From CAJXMH01 sp964001305 (GTDB lineage Bacteria > Bacteroidota > Bacteroidia > Flavobacteriales_E > Vicingaceae): a DNA stretch of 64,000 nucleotides. Of the stretch, positions 24,727-34,156 are shown in pieces. Made by a program: the position numbers and the translations under genes. The stretch covers positions 127,653 through 191,652 of the forward strand of contig CAXFAI010000044.1 of assembly GCA_964001305.1 (NCBI GenBank), given 5' to 3'. Positions within the stretch are counted from its first letter, which is position 1. Each line of letters begins with the position of its first letter. Under the pieces are notes generated by a model that saw nothing but the letters and a program-made list of their open reading frames with translations, made no database searches and was not told where the DNA came from.

Positions 24727-26079
24727 TTAATCTTCTGAAGGAGGATAAAACTTAAAAGTGTCCATAAACTTAGTAGTACAATTACCAGCTTTAAATTCCT
24801 CGTCTTGCATTAATTGCTCATGAAATGGAATAGTAGTTTTAATTCCTTCAATTACATATTCACTTAACGCTCTTTGCATCTTTTTAATGGCTTCTTCCCT
24901 TGTTTGAGCTACTGTAATGAGCTTTGAAATCATTGAATCGTAGTACGGAGGAATAACGTAGCCAGCATAGGCATGAGTATCAACTCTAACACCATGTCCA
25001 CCTGGTGAGTGGTAAGTGGTAATAGCACCTGGGCTAGGTCTAAAGTCATTAAATGGATCTTCGGCATTTATTCTGCACTGAATGGAGTGCATTTGAGGAT
25101 AATAGTTTTTACCAGAAATTTTATGCCCTGCTGCTATCTTAATTTGTTCTTTAATCAAGTCAAAATTGATTACTTCTTCAGTAATGGTATGCTCTACTTG
25201 AATACGGGTATTCATCTCCATAAAGTAGAAGTTTCTATTCTTATCAACCAAAAACTCAACAGTCCCTACTCCTTCATAATTAACAGCAGCAGCAGCTTTT
25301 ATTCCTGCATTTCCCATTTCTTCACGAAGTTCATCTGTCATAAAAGGGGAAGGAGTTTCCTCAACTAACTTCTGATGTCTTCTTTGAATCGAGCAATCTC
25401 GTTCAGATAAGTGACAGTAGTTACCAAATTGATCACCTGCAATTTGAATTTCAATATGACGAGGTTCTTCAATGAACTTCTCCATATACATGCCATCATT
25501 TCCAAACGCGGCTGCGGCTTCTGTTCTAGCGCTTTCCCAAGCAGCTTCAAGCTCATCTTCGCTTTTAATAATACGCATTCCTTTACCACCACCTCCAGCA
25601 GTAGCTTTCATCATCACTGGGTAGCCAATTTCTTTCGCTGATTTTTTAGCGTGCTTTAAATCTTCTAGCAATCCTTCAGAACCTGGAACCGTAGGAACCC
25701 CAGCTTTAATCATGGTAGATTTAGCTTGCGCCTTATCACCCATGCCATCAATCATTTCCGGAGAAGCTCCAATAAATTTTACACCGTGTTCTTCACAGAT
25801 TTTTGAAAACTTAGCATTTTCGGAAAGAAAACCATACCCAGGGTGTATGGCATCTGCATTGGTAATTTCTGCAGCTGCCATAATATTGGCTATTTTCAAA
25901 TAGGATTCACTACTTTTTGCAGGACCAATACATACAGCTTCGTCAGCAAATCGAACATGCAAACTATCAGCATCAGCGGTTGAATAAACAGCCACTGTAT
26001 TAATGCCCATTTCTTTACAAGTTCTAATAACCCGAAGGGCAATCTCTCCTCTGTTGGCGATTAATACCTTTTTAAACAT
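24727..26079 (-). CDS. accC: Acetyl-CoA carboxylase, biotin carboxylase subunit
   Basis: 450 residues, full length. Biotin-carboxylase N-domain (KVLIANRGEIALRVIRTC at the start), ATP-grasp domain with the glycine loop MKATAGGGGKGMRI, HIEIQI and EMNTRIQVEHTITEE catalytic segments, and the biotin-carboxylase C-domain. With ATP and bicarbonate it carboxylates the biotin on AccB, the first half of acetyl-CoA carboxylase for fatty-acid synthesis. AccB is encoded 32 nt upstream; the pair could alternatively serve a propionyl-CoA carboxylase, but the fabH neighbour favours fatty-acid synthesis. Confidence 0.94.
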   Translation of the reverse strand: MFKKVLIANRGEIALRVIRTCKEMGINTVAVYSTADADSLHVRFADEAVCIGPAKSSESYLKIANIMAAAEITNADAIHPGYGFLSENAKFSKICEEHGVKFIGASPEMIDGMGDKAQAKSTMIKAGVPTVPGSEGLLEDLKHAKKSAKEIGYPVMMKATAGGGGKGMRIIKSEDELEAAWESARTEAAAAFGNDGMYMEKFIEEPRHIEIQIAGDQFGNYCHLSERDCSIQRRHQKLVEETPSPFMTDELREEMGNAGIKAAAAVNYEGVGTVEFLVDKNRNFYFMEMNTRIQVEHTITEEVINFDLIKEQIKIAAGHKISGKNYYPQMHSIQCRINAEDPFNDFRPSPGAITTYHSPGGHGVRVDTHAYAGYVIPPYYDSMISKLITVAQTREEAIKKMQRALSEYVIEGIKTTIPFHEQLMQDEEFKAGNCTTKFMDTFKFYPPSED

Positions 26080-26111
26080 CTTCTATTGTTTTTAGTGAAT
26101 AGTGTCTGCGA

Positions 26112-26630
26112 TTAAGCAGGTTCAACCAAGAAAAGTGGTTGGTCATATTCTACAGGAGTAGAATCATCAACAAGCACTTTAACAATTTTTCCAGATACTT
26201 CGCTTTCAATCTCATTGAAAAGCTTCATGGCTTCAATTACACAAACTGTATCTCCTTCACCAATAGAGTCTCCAACTTTAACAAATTCAGCTTTGTCAGG
26301 TGAAGGCTTACGATAGAAAGTTCCAATCATCGGAGACTTAATTTCAATGTAGTTTTGAGTGTCTTCTTTCTTTTCTTCTTTTGGGACCTCAGCTACAAGT
26401 GCTGGACTTGCTGCTGGAGCAACTGCTGCCGGCATTTGCTGTGGCATAGCAGCCATTTGCTGAGCAGGTATAACCTGAGTTACTACTTGCTGCTCATTTT
26501 GAGCTTGCTTTCCTCTCTTAAAAGGAGGAGTTTTAATGTTAATTTTAAAATCTTTGTCTTCAATTTCTACTTCGCTAATACCCGATTTAGAAACGAATTT
26601 AATCAGCTCTTGAATTTCACTTAATTTCAT
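26112..26630 (-). CDS. accB: Biotin carboxyl carrier protein of acetyl-CoA carboxylase
   Basis: 172 residues. An N-terminal helix domain (IQELIKFVSKSGISEVEIEDKDFKINI), a low-complexity linker rich in Q, P and A (about 45-95), and a C-terminal biotinyl domain with the biotin-attachment motif EAMKLFNEIESE (target Lys near residue 138) and the protruding thumb IKSPMIGTFYRKPSPD. Partner of AccC, encoded directly downstream. Cytoplasmic. Confidence 0.94.
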   Translation of the reverse strand: MKLSEIQELIKFVSKSGISEVEIEDKDFKINIKTPPFKRGKQAQNEQQVVTQVIPAQQMAAMPQQMPAAVAPAASPALVAEVPKEEKKEDTQNYIEIKSPMIGTFYRKPSPDKAEFVKVGDSIGEGDTVCVIEAMKLFNEIESEVSGKIVKVLVDDSTPVEYDQPLFLVEPA

Positions 26631-26694
26631 ATCTAATTTTTTATAATATGATTAGTAGTTGTCTAAATTAAAAATTATATCAAATTACACAAGT

Positions 26695-27696
26695 CTATGA
26701 TTGGCTATCATAAGCCCATTTCAAGTAAACAGACCCCCATGTAAATCCTCCGCCAAAGGCAGAAAGTATTAAGTTATCTCCTTTTTTTAAGTCTTTTTCC
26801 CACTCCCATAAGCAAAGTGGAATTGTTCCGTTGGTCGTATTACCATAGCGATGAATATTTAGCATCACTTGTTCTTCTCCCACTCCCATTCGATTTGCAG
26901 TTGCATCTATAATTCTTTTATTGGCTTGATGAGGCACTAAATAACGAATATCATCACTTTTAAGGTTGTTCCTTTCCATGATTTCGGCTGAAACATCAGC
27001 CATATTCGTAACTGCAAATTTAAAAACCGGTTGTCCTTCTTGGTAAACAAAGTGTTCTTTGGCGTCTACTGTCTCATGCGAAGCTGGCTTTACGGACCCT
27101 CCCGCTTTTTGATGTAAATGTACTCTTCCTGAGCCATCACTTTTCATGATGGTATCCATGATGCCAATCTCATCTTCGGTTGGTTCAAGTAAAACAGCGC
27201 CTGCACCATCCCCAAAAATTATACAAGTCGTTCGATCAGAGTAGTCAATAATTGAAGACATTTTATCGGCACCAACAACCACTACTTTTTTGTATTGACC
27301 ACTTTCAATGTATTTACTAGCTGTTGTTAACCCATAAAGAAAACCAGAACAAGCTGCCATTAAATCAAAGCCAAATGCATTTGAGGCACCAACTTTATCT
27401 GTAATTATATTGGCAGTAGCTGGAAAAACAAGGTCGGGAGTTACCGTACAGCAGATTAAAAGGTCAATTTCATCAGCTTTTATTCCTCGCTTTGAAAGAA
27501 GTTCATTCACCGCTTCAACAGCCATGTCTGAAGTTCCTTTACCTTCACCTTTTAAAATTCTTCTTTCTTTTATTCCTGTTCGACTCGTGATCCACTCATC
27601 GGTAGTGTCTACCATCGTTTCCAAAATTTCATTGGTCAAACGATACTCTGGAACGTGTCCTCCGATAGCTGTAATTGCAGCTCTTGTTTTTGTCAT
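26695..27696 (-). CDS. fabH: 3-oxoacyl-[acyl-carrier-protein] synthase III (KAS III)
   Basis: 333 residues. Catalytic triad visible: Cys116 in AACSGF, His in PHQANKRI (about 259) and Asn in GNTTNGTIPL (about 289). The N-terminal AAITAIGGHVPEYRLTN and TTDEWITSRTGIKERR are classical for FabH. It condenses acetyl-CoA (or branched starters, common in Bacteroidota) with malonyl-ACP to initiate fatty-acid synthesis. Upstream of accB/accC and downstream of the rpmF terminator, so probably transcribed from its own promoter in the 150-nt gap. plsX, often found next to fabH, is absent here. Confidence 0.95.
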   Translation of the reverse strand: MTKTRAAITAIGGHVPEYRLTNEILETMVDTTDEWITSRTGIKERRILKGEGKGTSDMAVEAVNELLSKRGIKADEIDLLICCTVTPDLVFPATANIITDKVGASNAFGFDLMAACSGFLYGLTTASKYIESGQYKKVVVVGADKMSSIIDYSDRTTCIIFGDGAGAVLLEPTEDEIGIMDTIMKSDGSGRVHLHQKAGGSVKPASHETVDAKEHFVYQEGQPVFKFAVTNMADVSAEIMERNNLKSDDIRYLVPHQANKRIIDATANRMGVGEEQVMLNIHRYGNTTNGTIPLCLWEWEKDLKKGDNLILSAFGGGFTWGSVYLKWAYDSQS

Positions 27697-27793
27697 TTTA
27701 GACTATTTACTGTGTAGATTAGGGCTAAAGTAACGCTAATTGAGCAAACAACATAATGTTTTGAAAGGGTAGTTTAGCGTTTACCTTGAACTT

Positions 27794-27826
27794 AAAAGGT
27801 GAAGCCATTGAATGACTTCACCTTTT
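27794..27826 (-). terminator. Terminator of the pdxA-yceD-rpmF transcript
   Basis: AAAAGGTGAAG (27794-27804) pairs with CTTCACCTTTT (27816-27826), and the loop can pair further (CATT/AATG). It lies 23 nt past the rpmF stop and separates rpmF from fabH. Confidence 0.75.
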
Positions 27827-27848
27827 AATGAATGCTTTAAAAAAGTAC

Positions 27849-28037
27849 TTATGCTTCCGCTTTTTCTAATACTACTTTGCCTTTGTAGTACAGTTTGCCT
27901 TCATACCAATGTGCTCTGTGGTATAAATGAGGCATGCCTGTCGTTGGACAAGTTGCAATAGTTGGAGCTTCCGCTTTGTAGTGCGTTCTTCTTTTATCTC
28001 TTCTCGTTTTTGATATCTTACGTTTAGGATGTGCCAT
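27849..28037 (-). CDS. rpmF: 50S ribosomal protein L32, zinc-free form
   Basis: 62 residues. The N-terminus MAHPKRKISKTRRDKRRTHYKA is diagnostic of L32. The usual four-cysteine zinc ribbon is absent: only one cysteine remains (ATCPTTGMPHLYHRAHW). This C-minus form is the version I associate with Flavobacteriia. It lies 2 nt after yceD, the conserved partner, in the pdxA-yceD-rpmF transcript. Confidence 0.95.
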   Translation of the reverse strand: MAHPKRKISKTRRDKRRTHYKAEAPTIATCPTTGMPHLYHRAHWYEGKLYYKGKVVLEKAEA

Positions 28038-28039
28038 TT

Positions 28040-28582
28040 CTAATCGTTTTTATGTGCTTGTTTAAGTTTTTCTAATTCTGCCCACCTAGGGTCTACTGTT
28101 TCTGATGGATTACTTTCTTTTTCTTCCAAATCAAATTCTTTAAGCTTTGCTATTACTTTAGGATTACATTCCTCAATCTTTTCATGTACAACTTTCGATG
28201 GAAGCAAAAGATGAATAAATTCATAAACTTCTGCGGTTATATCCAATTCATAGTCGTCGATAGAAATTATTTTGATTTCGTCTGTTTCTGAATAGCTTTC
28301 GCTTCCAAATTTGACAATCAAATTTTCACTTCCATTTAATTCAATTTCAATGGGGTCGTTACAACGATCACAGTATGTATTTACCCAAACTTGTAATTGA
28401 ATTTCTAATTCAAGGAGTGTAGTCTTTTTGTTAAAGGCAACTTCAATTTTTGCTGTTGCGTCTTTTATTAAAGAATAGTCAAACTGTTCAAAGAACTCTG
28501 ATGTGATCTCAAAATCAAAGTGGTGAACCCCTAATTTTAAGCCACTAAAAGGAATAATCAATCGCTGTTTCTTCTTCTTCAT
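28040..28582 (-). CDS. YceD family protein (DUF177)
   Basis: 180 residues from the ATG at 28582; the in-frame TTG upstream is less likely. The recognisable core is VNTYCDRCNDPIEIELNGSENLIVKF with a CxxC pair, and a third cysteine in EECNPK near residue 145. The family is almost always encoded directly before rpmF, as here, and has been linked to 23S rRNA metabolism. Cytoplasmic. Sequence conservation outside the CxxC part is low, as usual for the family. Confidence 0.85.
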   Translation of the reverse strand: MKKKKQRLIIPFSGLKLGVHHFDFEITSEFFEQFDYSLIKDATAKIEVAFNKKTTLLELEIQLQVWVNTYCDRCNDPIEIELNGSENLIVKFGSESYSETDEIKIISIDDYELDITAEVYEFIHLLLPSKVVHEKIEECNPKVIAKLKEFDLEEKESNPSETVDPRWAELEKLKQAHKND

Positions 28583-28628
28583 ACTATCCCTTTTATCCAA
28601 AGAAAGGGGGCAAAGTTAATAAAAAATG

Positions 28629-29693
28629 TTATGCGCTTTTATTTCTCGTCTTGTTTATTGGTAATACATTTTCTTCCAGCTCTTCTTTAAGTGCTCTTTG
28701 TTTGGCAATGTCAATTGCCTGATACAGTGCTGAGCGAAAGGCAGATTCATTTGCAATGCCTTTTCCTGCAATTTCAAAAGCAGTTCCGTGGTCTGGTGAA
28801 GTTCTAACAAAAGAGAGACCAGATGTAAAGTTTACACCTTCGGAAGCCGCAAACAGTTTTGATGGTATTAAGCCTTGATCATGATACATAGCTAATACGC
28901 CATCAACTTCACGGTGTTTAGAAGATGCGAAAAAACCGTCGGCTGGATATGGTCCAAAGGCCAAAATTTCAATGCTTTTGGCTTGCTTTATAGCAGGTAC
29001 TATGATTTCCGATTCTTCTTTGCCAATTACACCATCTTCTCCTGCGTGAGGGTTGAGCCCAAGTACAGCAATTTTGGGTTTTTGAATCCCAAAATCAGTT
29101 TTTAACGATTGATTTAGTAAACTTATTTTCTTGAGAATTAAATCAGAGGTAATCGTACTTGCAACATCTTTTAAGGGTATATGTGAGGTAACAACTCCAA
29201 TTTTTGCCTCTCTACTTATCATGAGCATTAATGAGTCGCCCGCTTGATCTGCATGCTGAAGATATTCGGTATGTCCTGGATATTTAAATCCACCTAGTTG
29301 CATGGCTTTTTTATGAATTGGCGCTGTAACCAGGCAGTCAATCTTCTGTGCTTTCAGGTCAGTCATGGCAGTATCTAAAGATAGTAAAGCTATTTTGCCA
29401 CTTTGAGCTGATTCTTCGCCAAATCTTATTTTAAACTCGCTTTTGCCTAAATCAATGCAGTTGGCTTTGTTGCCTTTTAATTCATCAATACTACTAAAAT
29501 AATTTAGGCTTAAATTGTTTAGTCCAAGTGATTTAGCATTAAAGTCAATAATGTTTTTTGGGCTGTAAACAATAGGGGTGCATAGTTCGCAAATGCGCTG
29601 GTCTTCTAAGGTTTTAAGAATGATTTCCATACCAATACCATTCGGGTCTCCAATGCTTATTCCTACTCTAACCTTATTGCCTTTTTTTTTCAT
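28629..29693 (-). CDS. pdxA: 4-hydroxythreonine-4-phosphate dehydrogenase
   Basis: 354 residues from the ATG at 29693 (MKKKGNKVRVGISIGDPNGIGME). Conserved PdxA segments include GISIGDPNGIGMEI, APIHKKAMQLGGFKYPGHTEYL with a metal-ligand histidine, LGLNPHAGEDGVIG and AMYHDQGLIPSKL with further histidines. NAD-dependent oxidation of 4-phosphohydroxy-L-threonine in DXP-dependent pyridoxal phosphate synthesis; dxs, which makes a precursor for the same pathway, is also in the window. First gene of the pdxA-yceD-rpmF unit. Confidence 0.93.
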   Translation of the reverse strand: MKKKGNKVRVGISIGDPNGIGMEIILKTLEDQRICELCTPIVYSPKNIIDFNAKSLGLNNLSLNYFSSIDELKGNKANCIDLGKSEFKIRFGEESAQSGKIALLSLDTAMTDLKAQKIDCLVTAPIHKKAMQLGGFKYPGHTEYLQHADQAGDSLMLMISREAKIGVVTSHIPLKDVASTITSDLILKKISLLNQSLKTDFGIQKPKIAVLGLNPHAGEDGVIGKEESEIIVPAIKQAKSIEILAFGPYPADGFFASSKHREVDGVLAMYHDQGLIPSKLFAASEGVNFTSGLSFVRTSPDHGTAFEIAGKGIANESAFRSALYQAIDIAKQRALKEELEENVLPINKTRNKSA

Positions 29694-29839
29694 AGTAAGT
29701 TTTCTTAACAAATAAACAAGGTGTATGCATAAGTGTTTTATTAGCAAACACGCAATATTGCTTAATTTTATAGTTGCAAATCTAACACAATTTTAAAGCG
29801 GAAATTGGTGTTATCAACGAAATCAGAAAAACAACAGAT

Positions 29840-30964
29840 TTGGATATAAAGAATCTTTTAGAAAGAGGCTTAAAGGAAGAGTTTCTAACAGCCGAAGAGG
29901 GGCAATTTTTATTTGAAAATGCACCAACATCAGAGCTTGCTTGGGTTGCTAATGAAATAAGAAAGCGAAAAGCGAATCAAGACATTGTTACGTGGATTAT
30001 AGATAGAAATGCAAATACAACTAATGTTTGTATTGCAAATTGTAAGTTTTGTAATTTCTTCAGAGTTCCAGGTCATAAAGAGTCTTACATCACTTCCATT
30101 GAAGAGTATAAGGTAAAGATTGAGGAAATGATGAAGTATGGAGGCAATCAATTACTCTTGCAAGGAGGTCATCATCCTGAATTGGGTTTATCTTATTATG
30201 TTAATCTTTTTAAAGAATTAAAGTCGCTTTATCCCAATTTAAAGCTTCATGCTTTAGGGCCACCTGAAATTGCTCATATATGTAAATTAGAAGGTAAAAG
30301 TCATTCGGAAGTCTTGCAAGAGTTAAACAAAGCAGGATTAGATTCATTACCGGGAGCTGGAGCTGAAATTCTAAACGATCGGGTACGAAGGTTGATTTCA
30401 AAAGGAAAATGCACAGGTCAAGAATGGTTAGATGTGATGCGTGCTGCTCATCAGTTAAATATTACCACTTCAGCTACGATGATGTTTGGACATATTGAAA
30501 CCTTGGAAGAGCGTTTTGAACATTTGGTTTGGTTAAGGGAAGTTCAATCTGAAAAACCTAAAGATGCCAAGGGCTTTATTGCATTCATTCCATGGCCATT
30601 TCAAGATGATGGTACTCTTTTGAAAAGAGTTAAGGGGATTCAAAACCAAGTGACTTCAGATGAATATATTAGAATGATAGCCGTTTCTAGAATTATGCTA
30701 CCCAACATTCCTAACATACAAGCCAGTTGGTTAACAGTAGGTAAGGAAGTAGCTCAAATTTGTTTGCATTCTGGTGCAAATGATATGGGTTCTATTATGA
30801 TAGAAGAGAATGTAGTGTCAGTCGCAGGTGCTCCACACCGATTTACTGCAGACGGAATACAAGAAGCCATTAAAGAAGCAGGTTTTAAACCTCAATTGAG
30901 GAATCAACAATATGGTTTTGAAGAATTATCTGAAAATATTGAGCAACAGCTTATTAATTATTAG
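29840..30964 (+). CDS. mqnC: Cyclic dehypoxanthinyl futalosine synthase (radical SAM), TTG start
   Basis: 374 residues. A radical SAM protein with the cluster motif Cys64-x3-Cys68-x2-Cys71 (NVCIANCKFCNFF), followed by LLQGGHHPELGLSYY and LHALGPPEIAHICK. The N-terminal LLERGLKEEFLTAEEGQFLFENAP matches MqnC, the cyclase of the futalosine menaquinone pathway; MqnE is the main alternative but fits less well. No ATG exists in frame between the upstream stop (29783-29785) and the conserved N-terminus, so initiation at TTG 29840 is the best choice. Other mqn genes are not in the window, which is usual since they are scattered. Confidence 0.85.
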   Translation: MDIKNLLERGLKEEFLTAEEGQFLFENAPTSELAWVANEIRKRKANQDIVTWIIDRNANTTNVCIANCKFCNFFRVPGHKESYITSIEEYKVKIEEMMKYGGNQLLLQGGHHPELGLSYYVNLFKELKSLYPNLKLHALGPPEIAHICKLEGKSHSEVLQELNKAGLDSLPGAGAEILNDRVRRLISKGKCTGQEWLDVMRAAHQLNITTSATMMFGHIETLEERFEHLVWLREVQSEKPKDAKGFIAFIPWPFQDDGTLLKRVKGIQNQVTSDEYIRMIAVSRIMLPNIPNIQASWLTVGKEVAQICLHSGANDMGSIMIEENVVSVAGAPHRFTADGIQEAIKEAGFKPQLRNQQYGFEELSENIEQQLINY

Positions 30965-30979
30965 CGTCTTATAAGAGAA

Positions 30980-33577
30980 ATGAAAAATAGCCTATTCATT
31001 TTCTTTTTTCTTTTTTCCCTAGTTGCCCATGCGACTCACAATCGCGCAGGTGAAATTACCTACAGACACCTTTCTGGGTTGACTTATGAATTTACTTTTG
31101 TGATTTATGCTGACCCTACTAGTCCTGCCTTTCAGCGAAAAGTAATAGAAGTTAATTGGGGTGATAATACTGGTACAGATTCAATAGCACAAACACGAGT
31201 TACCCCAATAACAACAAATGTTAGTAAAAGAGAATTTGTAAGTCAGCATACTTTTCCAGGACCTGGAAACTATACTGTTTCATTAAGTGATCCAAATAGA
31301 AATGGAGGAATTGATAATATTGATAATTCTGCAAATGTTCCTTTCTACGTTCAGGCCCTTTTGCGAATTAGTCCAATTGGAGTGAATTTTAATAATTCGC
31401 CAATTCTGTTAAATGATCCAATAGATGATGCATGTGTTGGTCAGGTGTTTATGCATAATCCTGGTGCGTACGATATTGATGGAGATTCACTATCCTATCA
31501 AATTGCTAAAAGTAGGGGGCTTAATGGGAATGTAGCTCCTGGTTTTGAGTTTCCTCCTGCATCAAATTCTTTATATGTAGATTCAGAGACTGGGGATTTA
31601 ATTTGGGATTCTCCAACTATGGGTGGCACCTATAATGTAGCCATAGTTATCAATGAATATCGAGAAGGCGTATTAATTGGTCAGGTATTTAGAGATATGC
31701 AAATAACGGTTATACCTGGCTGCTCTAATAGACCCCCTGAAATTAATACAAACGAATTAGTATGTGTGGAAGCTGGAAGTCGTTTAAAATCAGCTATTGA
31801 AGGGGTAGATCCTGATAATGATAAAGTGTTTTTAGAAGCTACTGGTGAGCCATTCTTACTCACAAATAGCCCAGCAATTTTTAATCCGGGTCAAGCCTTA
31901 AACCCACATAGAGATACTATTTATTGGAATACCAATTGTGATCATGTAAGATTGTTGCCTTATAGGGTTAGTATAAAAGCAATTGATGATGCATTTAATG
32001 TTGGCAAAGTAAGTCTAAGTAGTTTTAAAACTCAAGACATATTAGTTGTAGCTCCATCACCAAAAAATTTGATTGCTTCTTCTTTCAGAGATAAAATAAA
32101 TTTGAGCTGGGATAATTCTGCTTGCTTAGATGCTTCTGGCTATTTTATTTATAGAAGGTTGGATTCTTCTGGATTTGTTCCTTCGGATTGCCAAGTAGGT
32201 GTTCCTGAATCTACCGGCTATGTAAAAATTGCTACTATCGATGATGTTCAGCTTACCACTTTTGAAGACAATAATAACGGAGAAGGCTTAGTTCCTGGAC
32301 GGAAATACTGCTATTTAATAACTTCATATTTTGAAGATGGTTCAGAAAGTTATGCTTCTGAGGAAGTTTGTGAAAACGTGAGCAAATTTGTGCCAATATT
32401 AACAAATGTTTCTGTTGAGGTTACAGATGAAAATGTAGGTGAAATTAGTTTGGAATGGTCACCACCAGATACTCTTGATACAATCTCATTTCCAGCACCC
32501 TATCGCTATTTAATTTATGAATCAAATAGTCAAGGTCAAGTTCTAATAGATTCAACAACTACAATTAATGACACTATCTATCGTCTCTTAGGAGTAAATA
32601 CCACAATAGGACACTCTTATATTGTTAAATTATACAGCTATGGTTTAGGTAAAATCTTAGTTGGAAGTTCTCCTTCTGCGAGCTCAATTAAATTAAATAC
32701 AACTAGCTTAGACAATGCTGTTTTATTGCAGTGGAATTTTCAAGTAAGTTGGGAGAACGATAGTTTTGTAGTTTATCGAGAAAGTCCGGCATCAGTTGGT
32801 TTTGATTCGATTGGAATAAGTAAAACCAATCATTTTTTAGATTCAAATTTAGCAAACGGAACAAGGTATTGTTATTATGTGAAATCAATTGGAGCTTACG
32901 ACTTAACTAGTGTTAAGTCTCCTTTATTGAATAATTCACAAAAAGCTTGTGAAATACCTCAAGATACTCAACCACCTTGTGCTCCTCAATTTAGCATTCA
33001 GTCAAGTTGCGACTCAAACTTTATTGAGATTAGTTGGAATGACTCTTTGATTTCATGTGCATCAGATGTGGTAAAGTATATTGTTTACCGTTCTGCAACT
33101 GTTGGAGGTGAAATGATTCAATTAGCAGAGTTTAATTCAAGTTCACAGAAAGTTTATCGTGAAAATTTAAATTCTATTGCAGGTTGCTATGTTGTAACAG
33201 CTATTGATTCGGCCAATAATGAGAGCACCAAATCAAACTATAGTTGCATAAACTATTGTCCGCGATACGAATTACCTAATATTTTTACACCAAATGGAGA
33301 TGGGATTAATGATTTATTTATTCCATTTCCTGACTACAGATATGTAGATAGTATTGAGATCGATATTTACAGTAGATGGGGAAATTTGGTGTTTGAAACA
33401 AATGATCCAGATATTTTATGGGATGGAGTAGATCAGACTTCAAATAGCATTGTTAAAGAAGGAGTTTACTTTTACAATTGTATAGTGTATGAATTAAGTT
33501 TAGAGGGATTAGTGCCAAGGACCCTAAAAGGAACGGTAAATGTGCATAATCCGAATGGACTGCGAAATGGAGAGTAA
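30980..33577 (+). CDS. Secreted protein with fibronectin/PKD-like domains and CHU_C C-terminal domain
   Basis: 865 residues. Signal peptide MKNSLFIFFFLFSLVAHA, then THNRAGEITYRHLSGLTYEFT, a start shared by many Bacteroidota gliding-type surface proteins. Residues 20-250 include a PKD-like block (VNWGDNTGTDSI, HTFPGPGNYTVSLSD). Residues about 370-740 hold three fibronectin type III-like modules (KINLSWDNSACLDASGYFIYRR, GEISLEWSPPDTLD, FIEISWNDSLISCASDVVKYIVYR). The last 90 residues are a CHU_C domain (ELPNIFTPNGDGINDLFIP, YSRWGNLVFETNDP). T9SS-exported; ligand unknown. It ends directly at ribE: the TAA and the ribE ATG touch. Confidence 0.86.
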   Translation: MKNSLFIFFFLFSLVAHATHNRAGEITYRHLSGLTYEFTFVIYADPTSPAFQRKVIEVNWGDNTGTDSIAQTRVTPITTNVSKREFVSQHTFPGPGNYTVSLSDPNRNGGIDNIDNSANVPFYVQALLRISPIGVNFNNSPILLNDPIDDACVGQVFMHNPGAYDIDGDSLSYQIAKSRGLNGNVAPGFEFPPASNSLYVDSETGDLIWDSPTMGGTYNVAIVINEYREGVLIGQVFRDMQITVIPGCSNRPPEINTNELVCVEAGSRLKSAIEGVDPDNDKVFLEATGEPFLLTNSPAIFNPGQALNPHRDTIYWNTNCDHVRLLPYRVSIKAIDDAFNVGKVSLSSFKTQDILVVAPSPKNLIASSFRDKINLSWDNSACLDASGYFIYRRLDSSGFVPSDCQVGVPESTGYVKIATIDDVQLTTFEDNNNGEGLVPGRKYCYLITSYFEDGSESYASEEVCENVSKFVPILTNVSVEVTDENVGEISLEWSPPDTLDTISFPAPYRYLIYESNSQGQVLIDSTTTINDTIYRLLGVNTTIGHSYIVKLYSYGLGKILVGSSPSASSIKLNTTSLDNAVLLQWNFQVSWENDSFVVYRESPASVGFDSIGISKTNHFLDSNLANGTRYCYYVKSIGAYDLTSVKSPLLNNSQKACEIPQDTQPPCAPQFSIQSSCDSNFIEISWNDSLISCASDVVKYIVYRSATVGGEMIQLAEFNSSSQKVYRENLNSIAGCYVVTAIDSANNESTKSNYSCINYCPRYELPNIFTPNGDGINDLFIPFPDYRYVDSIEIDIYSRWGNLVFETNDPDILWDGVDQTSNSIVKEGVYFYNCIVYELSLEGLVPRTLKGTVNVHNPNGLRNGE

Positions 33578-34156
33578 ATGTTTACAGGTATAATAGAATC
33601 TTTAGGAGAAGTTAAAAACCTCAGTAAAGAAGGGTCAAATTTGAGAATTACAGTTGCTTCCTCAATTTCTAACGAACTTAAAGTTGATCAAAGCGTTGCA
33701 CATAATGGAGTTTGTTTGACAGTTGAGAGTTGTGGCCTAGGTACTTATGAAGTAGTGGCCGTTGAAGAAACTTTAAAAAAGACTAACTTATCAAATCTGG
33801 CTATAGGACAAAACATAAATTTGGAGCGTTGTATGCAAATGAATGGAAGGCTAGATGGTCATATTGTTCAAGGCCATGTAGACGAGGTAGCTACAGTTTC
33901 AAAAGTAGAGGAGCTACTTGGTAGTTGGAATTTTACTTTTGAGTTGCATAAACCCTCAAAGTTAATTGTTGAGAAAGGGTCTATTTGCATCAATGGAGTA
34001 AGTTTAACCGCATTTGATGTTTCAGATAATCAGTTTACAGTAACGATCATTCCATATACTTTTAAGCACACTACATTCAACACATTGAAGGAAGGTAGTC
34101 AAGTAAATATAGAATTTGATATTATCGGGAAATATGTTGCTAGATTAAATAGCTAG
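33578..34156 (+). CDS. ribE: Riboflavin synthase, alpha chain
   Basis: 192 residues made of two lumazine-binding domains. The first begins MFTGIIESLGEVK with VAHNGVCLTVE; the second begins around residue 90 (GRLDGHIVQGHVDEVATV) with ICINGVSLTAFD. It dismutates two molecules of 6,7-dimethyl-8-ribityllumazine to riboflavin. The start codon follows the stop of the CHU_C gene with no spacer, so it is probably translated from the same message; no FMN riboswitch is visible upstream. Its stop touches the stop of the convergent metF. Confidence 0.95.
   Translation: MFTGIIESLGEVKNLSKEGSNLRITVASSISNELKVDQSVAHNGVCLTVESCGLGTYEVVAVEETLKKTNLSNLAIGQNINLERCMQMNGRLDGHIVQGHVDEVATVSKVEELLGSWNFTFELHKPSKLIVEKGSICINGVSLTAFDVSDNQFTVTIIPYTFKHTTFNTLKEGSQVNIEFDIIGKYVARLNS

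Noticed and set aside
33540..33580. Possible FMN riboswitch before ribE
   Set aside because: There is no intergenic space: the upstream gene's stop touches the ribE start.
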